From NCBI RefSeq assembly GCF_011764425.1, contig NZ_BLPF01000001.1, forward strand, positions 2,347,001 through 2,411,000: a DNA stretch of 64,000 nt, in the 5' to 3' direction. Shown here piece by piece: positions 35,716-42,868 of the stretch. The notes below the pieces were generated by a model. The model did no database searches. It had not been told where the DNA came from and saw only the letters and a list, made by a program, of their open reading frames with translations. The first letter of the stretch is position 1. Every line of letters begins with the position of its first letter. The position numbers were made by a program, and so were the translations under genes. This stretch comes from Phytohabitans houttuyneae. Its GTDB lineage: Bacteria > Actinomycetota > Actinomycetes > Mycobacteriales > Micromonosporaceae.

Positions 35716-36285
35716 ATGACGCAGCAGCCGGTGCCGCAGCAGCCGGTGCCGCAGCAGCCGGTGCCGCAGCAGCCGGTGCCGCCGGAGCCGGTTTCGTTCG
35801 AAGAGTTTCGCCTCTACCACGCGACCACGGAGCGGGTGACCGACCGGCGGCTCGCGCTGAACCGGTGGAACTACTCGATCCTCGTCGCCACGCTCCTCGC
35901 GATCGGCGGCGTCCTCACGTGGTCCACGTCCCGCCCGTCGTATGTGCTGGTCGGGCTCGGCGGCGTGCTCGTGCTGTCGGTGGCGGCGATCCTGCTGTGC
36001 ACGTACTGGATCCAGCAGATCAGCGACTTCAAGTCGCTCAACGCGGCAAAGTTCCGCATCCTCAACGAGATGGCCCCGCTGATCGTCTTCGACGGGCCGA
36101 GCGGGCCGTCCGCCGCCCGGTCTTACCGCCCGTTCGAGCGCGAGTGGGAAGACCTCCAGGACCAGCAGGCGGTCAGCAAGGTCCCGACCGGCCGGCTGCG
36201 CCACACGTTGGCGCTGAGCTCCTCGGGTGCCGAATATTTCATCCCGAGGGCGTTCCGGGTGCTCTTCGCGGGATCCTGGTGGTGA
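35716..36285 (+). CDS. Two-helix membrane protein, RipA-like
   Basis: 189 residues. After the repetitive Pro/Gln N-terminus (residues 4-23), a charged segment (FRLYHATTERVTDRRLALNR) leads into two transmembrane helices (about 52-70 and 77-97). A cytoplasmic part follows, with ISDFKSLNAAKFRILNEMAP and a later EWEDL. The layout of two helices followed by a conserved LNxAKFxxLxE segment matches RipA-family octameric membrane proteins. It begins 60 bases after the PIN-like gene and is followed by a TIR/NDT-like gene. Assignment rests on pattern only. Confidence 0.55.
   Translation: MTQQPVPQQPVPQQPVPQQPVPPEPVSFEEFRLYHATTERVTDRRLALNRWNYSILVATLLAIGGVLTWSTSRPSYVLVGLGGVLVLSVAAILLCTYWIQQISDFKSLNAAKFRILNEMAPLIVFDGPSGPSAARSYRPFEREWEDLQDQQAVSKVPTGRLRHTLALSSSGAEYFIPRAFRVLFAGSWW
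35722..35781 (+). repeat. Four tandem 15-bp repeats coding VPQQP units
   Basis: The unit CAGCAGCCGGTGCCG occurs four times without change at the 5' end of the following gene and encodes a Pro/Gln-rich tail. Exact 15-bp units keep the frame, so copy number could vary without disrupting the protein. Confidence 0.85.
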
Positions 36286-36373
36286 CGGTAGCGTTCGCGG
36301 TGATCAGCCATGACGCCGTGTTCGACCAGATCTCGCCGTTCAGTGGCACCGGCGCGGACGGAGGGGATGCACC

Positions 36374-36811
36374 GTGACACCCATCGTCTACGTGATCATG
36401 CCGGTGGGTTCCGACCCGGCGTACGAGCGCCGCCGCGCCGCCATCGAGCGGGTCACGGCCACGCTGGGGCTGGCAGCGCTGCTGCCGGCCGACCGGTTGC
36501 ACGCGGAAATGCCGTTCGACCTCGACCACGCCCGCCGCGACCTGCGTCGCGCGCGGGTGGTGGTGGCCGACCTGACGCTGGAGCGGCCGAGCTGCTACTA
36601 CGAGGTGGGGCTGGCCCAGGCGCTCAGCCGGCGCGTGGTGCTCGTCGCCGAGCGCGGCACCGCGATCCACCAGGCGCACGACCGCGACAAGGTGATCTTC
36701 TACGACTCGCTGGACGACCTGTCGGCCAAGCTGACCAAGGTGCTGCGCCCGATCGCCACGGCGGCGGCCAAGGCCACGACGAAGGCTCCGGCAAAGGCGG
36801 CCGGCATCTAG
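36374..36811 (+). CDS. Nucleoside 2-deoxyribosyltransferase/TIR-like protein
   Basis: 145 residues. The opening VYVIMPVGSD, a middle VVVADLT and CYYEVGLAQALSRRVVLVAE match the flavodoxin-like fold of nucleoside 2-deoxyribosyltransferases and related TIR-like effectors. The Glu in YEVG corresponds to the usual catalytic Glu in ElG motifs. A Lys/Ala-rich tail (about 130-143) could bind nucleic acid or membrane. The GTG at 36374 has GAGGGG seven bases upstream. It may cleave a nucleotide glycosidic bond (NAD or a deoxynucleotide). Its neighbour is a small membrane protein. Confidence 0.6.
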   Translation: MTPIVYVIMPVGSDPAYERRRAAIERVTATLGLAALLPADRLHAEMPFDLDHARRDLRRARVVVADLTLERPSCYYEVGLAQALSRRVVLVAERGTAIHQAHDRDKVIFYDSLDDLSAKLTKVLRPIATAAAKATTKAPAKAAGI

Positions 36812-36841
36812 GCGCGGTCGCTCGGTCAGTACAGCTCGAAC

Positions 36842-37660
36842 CTATTTGGCCAGGCGGTTGAGCAGCCCACTCGCGATGCCGATCGCCACGGCGGCCGAGC
36901 CCACCAGCACCAGGTAGTCGAGCCAGAGGCGGGCCGGTGTGCCGATCAGCAGGCCGCGCAGGGCCTCGACCTGGTAGCTGAGCGGGTTGGCGTGGTTGAT
37001 TGCCTGGAGCCAGCCGGGCATGAGGGAGACCGGGTAGAGGGCGTTCGAGGCGAAGAAGAGCGGCATCATGATGGCCTGGCCGATGCCCATCATGCGGTCG
37101 CGGGAGAGCACCAGGCCGGCGATGATGATGGACAGGCAGCAGAAGAACGCCGAGCCGAGCAGCACCGCCACGACGACGCCGAGCAGCCGCAGCGGGTTCA
37201 TCGACAGGCTGACGCCGAGCAGGGCCGAGAGCACCAGCACGACCAGCACCTGGCTCAACGCCCGCATCCCCGCCGCGAATGCCTTGCCGGTCACCAACGC
37301 GGCCCGTGGGGTCGGGGTCACCATCAGCTTGGCGAGGATGCCGGCGTCGCGGTCCCAGATGATCTGGATGCCGTAGAAGATCGAGATGAAGAGCGCGGAC
37401 TGGGCGATCACGCCGGGCGTGAGGTAGTCGAGGTACGGCACGTCGCCGGTCGGGATGGCCTTGATCTTCGTGAACGTGACGCCGAAGACCAGCAGCCACA
37501 GCGCCGGCTGCACGCACCGGAAGAGCAGCTCCGCCTTGTCCCGCCGCATCTTCTGCAGCTCGACGAGGCACATCGCGCCCACCCGCGCGAACAGCATCCG
37601 GATGCTGCCGCTCCAGGTCTCAACCGAGGCGCGCGGCAGTGCGTCGAGTCTGGCGGACAT
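36842..37660 (-). CDS. ABC-2 type exporter permease (DrrB-like)
   Basis: 272 residues with about six transmembrane helices and an ABC-2 membrane domain: FGVTFTKIKAIPTGDVPYLD, DRDAGILAKLMVTPTPR and ALYPVSLMPGWLQAINHANP, the last a typical DrrB segment. The ATG at 37660 is preferred because AAGGGA lies seven bases upstream. An ATG at 37696 extends further into the ATPase gene. The 41-base overlap with the ATPase gene implies coupled translation. It exports a drug or lipid-like substrate with its ATPase, under MarR control. Confidence 0.86.
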   Translation of the reverse strand: MSARLDALPRASVETWSGSIRMLFARVGAMCLVELQKMRRDKAELLFRCVQPALWLLVFGVTFTKIKAIPTGDVPYLDYLTPGVIAQSALFISIFYGIQIIWDRDAGILAKLMVTPTPRAALVTGKAFAAGMRALSQVLVVLVLSALLGVSLSMNPLRLLGVVVAVLLGSAFFCCLSIIIAGLVLSRDRMMGIGQAIMMPLFFASNALYPVSLMPGWLQAINHANPLSYQVEALRGLLIGTPARLWLDYLVLVGSAAVAIGIASGLLNRLAK

Positions 37661-38426
37661 TGCGGAATCCCTTCGTCTCGTCGTCCCAGTCGTCACCCGC
37701 GTACACCCGGAAGACCTCGTCGAGGGTGGCCGGGCCGGCGGCGTCGAGGCTGGCGACCAGCTCGGCCGGCGTGCCCACAGCCCGGATGTGGCCGCGGTGC
37801 ATCAGCGCCACGCGGTCGCAGGACTGCTCGGCCTCGTCCATGTAGTGGGTGGTGACCAGCACTGTCATGCCCGTCTCGCGGCGCACCTGCGCGATCCGCT
37901 CCCACACGCCGGCCCGCGCGACGGGGTCGAGGCCGATCGTGGGCTCGTCCAGCACGAGCAGCTGTGGCGAGCTGACCAGCGCCTGCGCCAACTCCAAGCG
38001 GCGGACCATGCCACCGGAGTACGTGCCGGCGGGCCGGCGGGCCGCCTCGGTCAGCCCCATCGCGGCGATCGCCTCGTCGACCCGGGCGGAGCGCTCGCGC
38101 CGGGGCACGTCGTAGAGCCGGGCGAACAGGCTGACGTTTTCCCGGCCGGTGAGGGCGCCGTCGGCGGAGAGAAGCTGCGGCACGTACCCGATAAGGCGCC
38201 GCACCGCGATCCGCCGCCGCCGCACGTCGAGCCCGAAGACGGTCACCGTCTCGCGTGGCACCGGCAGCAGCGTGGTTATCGCGCGGATGGTGGTGGTCTT
38301 GCCCGCCCCGTTGGGCCCGAGCAGGCCGAAGATCTCGCCCGGTGTGACGTCGAGGTCGATGCCGTCGACCGCCACCGTGTCACCGAACGCGTACCGCAGC
38401 CCGCGGACGCTCACCGCCTCAGTCAT
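37620..38426 (-). CDS. ABC exporter ATPase (DrrA-like)
   Basis: 268 residues. Walker A GPNGAGKTTT, Q-loop in YVPQLLS, signature YSGGMVRRLELA, Walker B LLVLDEPTIGLD and switch His in TTHYMDEAEQ. The C-terminal tail after about residue 220 resembles DrrA accessory regions. It overlaps the MarR gene by four bases and the permease gene by 41. It energises multidrug-type export. Confidence 0.88.
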   Translation of the reverse strand: MTEAVSVRGLRYAFGDTVAVDGIDLDVTPGEIFGLLGPNGAGKTTTIRAITTLLPVPRETVTVFGLDVRRRRIAVRRLIGYVPQLLSADGALTGRENVSLFARLYDVPRRERSARVDEAIAAMGLTEAARRPAGTYSGGMVRRLELAQALVSSPQLLVLDEPTIGLDPVARAGVWERIAQVRRETGMTVLVTTHYMDEAEQSCDRVALMHRGHIRAVGTPAELVASLDAAGPATLDEVFRVYAGDDWDDETKGFRNVRQTRRTAARLG

Positions 38427-38872
38427 GCCGGCCCCTCCTCGTCACGAACCTGCTCCAGCAGGCGGTGCAGCGCGGGCAGCGCGGCCGCGACCGCTTGGCG
38501 GTCGGGCTCGTCGAGCCGCTCCATCGCTCGTGCCACAAGCTCCGCCCGCGCCGCGCGCCAGTCGTCGAGCCGGTCGCGGGCGGCGGGTGTGAGGAACAGC
38601 CGCGCGGCCCGCCGGTCCGCGGGGTCGGTCTCACGGGCGAGAAGGCCGGCGTCCACGAGGACGTTGACAAGCCCGCTCACCGAGTTGTCCGCGAGGTGCA
38701 GGGCGCGGGCCGCGGCCGCCACGCCGGTGCCCGGGTTTTCCTCGATCGCGATCAGCAGCTCCACCTGCGCCGCCGGCAGCCGGAGCGGCCGTGACGCCCC
38801 CAGCCGGCGCCGCACGACCCGCCGCATGCCGGCGAGCACCTGCATCAGCTCGCCGGCCACCTTGGTGTCCAC
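38423..38872 (-). CDS. MarR-family regulator of the exporter
   Basis: 149 residues, the standard MarR length, from the GTG at 38872 with GGGGAG four bases upstream. The winged helix reads AAAARALHLADNSVSGLVNV then LVDAGLLARETDPADRRAA, with the wing Asp/Arg pair typical of MarR proteins. It is first in the operon with the ABC exporter. A perfect 21-bp palindrome lies 11 bases upstream of its start, so it probably represses itself and the exporter until a ligand binds. Confidence 0.87.
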   Translation of the reverse strand: MDTKVAGELMQVLAGMRRVVRRRLGASRPLRLPAAQVELLIAIEENPGTGVAAAARALHLADNSVSGLVNVLVDAGLLARETDPADRRAARLFLTPAARDRLDDWRAARAELVARAMERLDEPDRQAVAAALPALHRLLEQVRDEEGPA

Positions 38873-38882
38873 GCTCCCCAAA

Positions 38883-38903
38883 ATACCTCGGTTACCGAGG
38901 TAT
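38883..38903. promoter_or_regulatory. Perfect 21-bp palindrome, candidate MarR operator
   Basis: Half-site ATACCTCGGT is mirrored exactly around a central base at 38893. It lies just upstream of the MarR start codon, where binding would block transcription of the regulator-exporter operon. Confidence 0.78.
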
Positions 38904-39518
38904 CGCACCACCAGCGTCGATAGTCCCAACCCGCAGGACACAGCACCCCGAACCCGGCAATGACCTGCAGATTCAATCCGCGCACAAGCGCGAGTCAATA
39001 GATGTGCGCCCACCTTGGCCATTCCGTCTTCGTCATCACAATGCGTATTCATGACTTGCGATCTGATAAGACTTCGCGAACCAGCCGGGCCGACCACTTG
39101 CGACATGCGGACCGAAACTTTCGAACGCCGCACGCCACCTCACACCCCCGTCAGCGGCAACCGGCTCGCCCACGCGAGGCAATCCCCGCCCGCCGCGACG
39201 TCTCCGCGCGGCCAGAGCTATGACCAGGTAACTCCTCGCCAAACCGCTGACGCTCAGATCTACAGCACAGCGCGCGCGGCCGACTTTGACAGGCGCCGAG
39301 ACGCGCCTTGTCCCCAAAAGTGGGCACTCCGCCTGCGTCCCATTGTGCTAGATTCATCGATCATTACCAGTGTCGCTGGTTCCGGAAGACGTGCGAAACG
39401 ATCTTCCGGAGCGGCTACTGACAGTGATGCAATGACCATCGATACACAGGGGGTGCCTCGCACCGCCCGGAGGCGGTTATAAACGACTTCTTGATCGCGG
39501 ACCATTTCGGGGGCAAGG
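38904..39518. other. Long intergenic region with an inverted repeat before the LuxR gene
   Basis: About 615 bases, less GC-rich than the surroundings and without a convincing gene. TCCGGAAGA (39381-39389) and TCTTCCGGA (39402-39410) form a perfect 9-bp stem with a 12-base loop. A TAGATT hexamer at 39349-39354 could be a -10. The space probably contains the promoters of the exporter operon (leftward) and the LuxR gene (rightward). Confidence 0.45.
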
Positions 39519-40121
39519 TTGATCCGGGTCGATATCATCGATAGTTCTCCAGTATTTCTGGTTGGGTTGGTGCAGATCCTTTCGGAAAGTGGAATCAAAG
39601 TCCTGGGTGCCAGGACATCGCCTGACGAGAAGGTTTCCTGGCTGGCTGACGCCGTCCTGGTCGATCCGGACGCGTTGTCTCCGCCGGACGACATGGAATA
39701 CCTCTTACACCTCGCGAGGACGACGTCGGTGGTCGTCCTCACCTCCCGCTCGCCGGCCGAGCACGAGCGATACCTACGGGTTGGCGCCTCAGCGGTGGTC
39801 AGCAAGCGGGAGCCGGGCCAAGCCCTGGTCAACGCGGTGAGGGCGGTAACGGCGGGTTCGGCGGCGGCACCGCACGGTGCAAACGGCGCGCCGGCCGCGG
39901 AGCGGCTCGAGCCGCCGGTCCAGCACCTGTCCGAGCGTGAGGAGCAGGTGTTGCGGCAGATCTCCCAAGGCTTGACCCATGGGCAGATCGCCACCCGGCT
40001 CGGCATCAGTCAGCACACCGTCGATACGTACGTCAAACGCATCCGCGCCAAACTCGGCGCCGGCAACAAAGCGGAGCTAACCCGGGCGGCGCTGCTCGGA
40101 AACGTCGTCGACGCCTCTTAA
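39519..40121 (+). CDS. Orphan LuxR/NarL-type response regulator
   Basis: 200 residues from a TTG at 39519. The receiver-like domain keeps an acidic pocket ([10 protein letters not shown]), a phosphoacceptor-position Asp in AVLVDPDAL, the Thr/Ser strand VVVLTSRS and the Lys of VVSKREP, though the surrounding sequence is divergent. The C-terminal LuxR helix-turn-helix is clear: [20 protein letters not shown] then [17 protein letters not shown]. No histidine kinase is nearby. It stands at the left edge of the biosynthetic cluster in the same orientation and is a candidate cluster regulator. Confidence 0.85.
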   Translation: MIRVDIIDSSPVFLVGLVQILSESGIKVLGARTSPDEKVSWLADAVLVDPDALSPPDDMEYLLHLARTTSVVVLTSRSPAEHERYLRVGASAVVSKREPGQALVNAVRAVTAGSAAAPHGANGAPAAERLEPPVQHLSEREEQVLRQISQGLTHGQIATRLGISQHTVDTYVKRIRAKLGAGNKAELTRAALLGNVVDAS

Positions 40122-40141
40122 AAGCACCTGCGCGCGCATTC

Positions 40142-40209
40142 GGCGGGCCAGTCCCGCGAACGGGGTACTGGTCCCGCCGAGCCGAGGTTGCGACCGTTCT
40201 CGTTGCGAC
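40142..40209. promoter_or_regulatory. Inverted repeat and GTTGCGAC direct repeats before the cluster
   Basis: GGCGGGCCAGT (40142-40152) and ACTGGTCCCGCC (40167-40178) form a near-perfect hairpin after the LuxR gene. GTTGCGAC then occurs twice in direct orientation (40187-40194 and 40202-40209), 15 bases apart, about 30-50 bases before the amidohydrolase start. Direct repeats upstream of the first cluster gene may be an activator site. Confidence 0.45.
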
Positions 40210-40238
40210 AGCCACGGGCATAGATGCGAGGAGACCAG

Positions 40239-41723
40239 ATGCCAGCGGTTGGAACGTCCGCCTCCGCGCAGGTCAGGGCTCGGCTGAGCCACCCGGTAGT
40301 GGATTGTGACGGGCATTGGACCGAGCCCATCCCGCTGTGGGCCGAGTACGTCAGGAAGCTTGCCGGCTCCAGCGCTGCCGACACGTTCACGCGGATGCAG
40401 CGCGGCCGGGGCGACGCCTGGTACTCGATGACGCCGCAGGAGCGGCTCCGCCAGCGGTACTGGCGACCAGCCTGGTGGGGCTTCCCCGGTAACACGCTGG
40501 ACCGCGCCACCGCGATGCTGCCGGAGCTGATGTACCAGCGGCTGGACGACTTCGGCATCGACCTGGCCCTCATCCTGCCCACCCGGGGAAACACGCCCGA
40601 CTACATCCCCGACCCCGCGCTGCGCAGTGCCGTGGTGCGCGCGGCGAACATCATGCACGCCGAGGTCTTCGAAAAGTACGGCGACCGCATGCTGCCCGCC
40701 GCCACCATCGCCACCAACACGCCGGAGGAGGGCATCGAGGAGGCCGAGTTCGCGGTCAAGCAGCTCGGCCTGCGGGTCGTGGTGCTCAACGGAAGCCTGC
40801 GGCGCACGGTCCCGGCCTTCGAACGCGACGGTGCCGACCCGGCCGCACTGCCGTACTACATCGACAACCTCGCGCTCGACAGCCCGCACGACTACGACGG
40901 CCTGTGGGCCAAGCTGGCGGAGCTGCGGGTCGCGCCGATGACGCACAGCGGCAGCCGCGGCTGGGTCGACCGCTCCTCGGTGACCAACGACGTGTTCAAC
41001 CACATGGGTCATTTCGCGCAGGCGGCTAACTGCTTCGCCCGCGCCCTGTACCTCGGTGGCGTGCCACGGCGGTTTCCCACGTTGAAGTTCGCCTTCCTCG
41101 AAGGTGGCGTCGCCTGGGCCCGCAGCCTCTGCGCCGACCTGATCGGGCACTGGGAAAAGCGCAACGAGCGCGCGCTGCTCGAGCACCTCAGCCCGGCAAA
41201 CCTCGACCTCGCCATGCTGACCGAGCTCATCGTCAAGCACGGCGGCCCGTGGATGGCCGAGCACGTCGACGCGTTGCTGGCCAACCTTGACGTGCTGTTT
41301 CCCGGCACGAGCGTCGAGGAGCTCGTCGCGCGGGAGACCGACCTCGACGACTTCGCCGCCATCGGTGTCACGTCCGCCGAGGAGGTGGGCGAGACCTTCG
41401 CGCGAAACTTCTACTTCGGCTGCGAGTCCGACGATCCGCTGGTGTCGGTGGCGTTCGACACCCGGCTCGGGCCGGCGTTGAAGCCCTTCTTCAGCTCGGA
41501 CGTCTCGCACTTCGACGTCACCGACATGACCGAGGTGCTGGCCGAGGCGCACGAGCTGACCGAGCACGGCCTGCTCGACGCCGACCAGTTCCGCCGGTTC
41601 GTCTTCAGCAACACGGTCGAGCTGCACGGCGGCACCAACCCCGACTTCTTCCGGGGCACCGTGGTGCAGGCGGAAGCCGAGGCCGAGCTCGCCCGGCTCA
41701 GCGCACCCGGTGAGGTTTCGTGA
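40239..41723 (+). CDS. Amidohydrolase-family metal-dependent hydrolase/decarboxylase
   Basis: 494 residues from ATG 40239 with GAGGAG five bases upstream. The opening VVDCDGHWTEP is the HxH-like first metal motif of COG2159 amidohydrolases (here DGHW, so one His is replaced, as in some members). LALILPTRGNTPDYIP, PMTHSGSRGW and SSDVSHFDVTDM supply later His/Asp metal positions. Family members hydrolyse or decarboxylate cyclic or carboxylated substrates. It is the first of six genes joined by 4-base overlaps. The substrate in the pathway is unknown. Confidence 0.75.
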   Translation: MPAVGTSASAQVRARLSHPVVDCDGHWTEPIPLWAEYVRKLAGSSAADTFTRMQRGRGDAWYSMTPQERLRQRYWRPAWWGFPGNTLDRATAMLPELMYQRLDDFGIDLALILPTRGNTPDYIPDPALRSAVVRAANIMHAEVFEKYGDRMLPAATIATNTPEEGIEEAEFAVKQLGLRVVVLNGSLRRTVPAFERDGADPAALPYYIDNLALDSPHDYDGLWAKLAELRVAPMTHSGSRGWVDRSSVTNDVFNHMGHFAQAANCFARALYLGGVPRRFPTLKFAFLEGGVAWARSLCADLIGHWEKRNERALLEHLSPANLDLAMLTELIVKHGGPWMAEHVDALLANLDVLFPGTSVEELVARETDLDDFAAIGVTSAEEVGETFARNFYFGCESDDPLVSVAFDTRLGPALKPFFSSDVSHFDVTDMTEVLAEAHELTEHGLLDADQFRRFVFSNTVELHGGTNPDFFRGTVVQAEAEAELARLSAPGEVS

Positions 41724-42868
41724 CGGCCACGGACGACGTCGTGTGCACCCGTTGCGGACTTCCCGCGACACGGCGCACCGTCACCCTCGACCAGGACACC
41801 GTCTGTTCGGTGTGCCGGCACCACGAGGTGAAGCACACGGGTATCGACTGGGCCGAGCGGGCGGCGTCTCTTGCCGCGCTCGCCGACGAGGTTCGCGGGC
41901 GTGGGCAGTACGACGCGGTCGTGCCGTTCGGCGGTGGCAAGGACGGCGCGTTCGTCCTGTACCACCTCGTCCGCGAGCTTGGCCTGCGCTGCCTCGCGGT
42001 GACGGTGGACAACCGCTTCCTGCGCCCTCGGGCATGGGGAAACTGCCAGGCGGTGCTGGACGGGCTCGGGGTGGACCAGGTCATCTACCGCCCGCCGATG
42101 CCGCTCGTCAAACGCCTGATGCGGGTGGGCCTCGACCTGGCCGGCACCGTGTGCTGGCACTGCAACGCGGCGATCGCGGCGGTGCCGGTACGCACCGCGC
42201 TGCGGCTGGGCGTGCCCCTGCTCGTACACGCGCACAGCGTCGCCGAGTACCACAGCTACACCGGCCGCACCTACGCGGACGCGCCCACCGGCGACGTCGT
42301 CGACGCCGAGTGGTACGAGATGGTCACCGGCCTGACCTTCGACAAGGTGGCCGCCGCACTGTCCGATGTGGATCCCGCAGAGCTGGAGCCGTTTCGGCTG
42401 CCGGACGACGCCGAGGTGCGGGCCGCCGGCTTGCGCACCATCTTCCTGAGCAACTACCTGCGGTGGGACGAGCGGCGCCAGGTCGGTGTCATCGAGGAAC
42501 AGCTCGGCTGGTCGCGTGACGTCCAGGAGGGCATCCCGGCCGGCTTCGAGTACGAGAAGATCGACTGCTTCCTCGTCGGCACGCGGGACTACCTCCGCTA
42601 CATCCAGGAGGGGTACGGCCGTGGTGCCCGCCTCGGCGCGATGGAGGTACGGCTGGGTCGGATGTCCCGGGCCGAGGCCGAGGCGCTCGGCAGGGAAACG
42701 GACGGTCGGCGGCCGGCGAGTCTCGACACGGTGCTCGGCATGCTCGCCATCGACGAGGAGGAGCTACTCGACGCGGCGGACGCCTACACGACGCCGGGAC
42801 GCGAGTTCGACCTGGAGTCCGTGCGGCGCGGCGAGCCGCTGCCGGACGCCGCGGCGATGCCGCGATGA
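41720..42868 (+). CDS. PP-loop amidotransferase/sulfurtransferase-like protein
   Basis: 382 residues. An N-terminal Cys4 site (CTRCG and CSVC) precedes a PP-loop ATP pyrophosphatase motif, PFGGGKDGAFVLY near residue 70, and a central CWHCN. Proteins of this layout include N-acetyl sugar amidotransferases of the PseA/WbpG group, which install amidine or amino groups by adenylation, and TtuA-type sulfur carriers with a Cys-held cluster. The central CxxC makes sulfur transfer possible too. GTG at 41720 overlaps the amidohydrolase stop. It probably activates a carbonyl or acid of the product for nitrogen or sulfur addition. Confidence 0.72.
   Translation: MTATDDVVCTRCGLPATRRTVTLDQDTVCSVCRHHEVKHTGIDWAERAASLAALADEVRGRGQYDAVVPFGGGKDGAFVLYHLVRELGLRCLAVTVDNRFLRPRAWGNCQAVLDGLGVDQVIYRPPMPLVKRLMRVGLDLAGTVCWHCNAAIAAVPVRTALRLGVPLLVHAHSVAEYHSYTGRTYADAPTGDVVDAEWYEMVTGLTFDKVAAALSDVDPAELEPFRLPDDAEVRAAGLRTIFLSNYLRWDERRQVGVIEEQLGWSRDVQEGIPAGFEYEKIDCFLVGTRDYLRYIQEGYGRGARLGAMEVRLGRMSRAEAEALGRETDGRRPASLDTVLGMLAIDEEELLDAADAYTTPGREFDLESVRRGEPLPDAAAMPR

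Noticed and set aside
35722-35781. Tandem repeats as a CRISPR array
   Set aside because: Units are contiguous with no spacers and lie in frame within a coding sequence.
38904-39518. tRNA or small RNA gene in the long intergenic region
   Set aside because: No cloverleaf with anticodon arm or TPsiC motif was found; only one isolated hairpin is visible.
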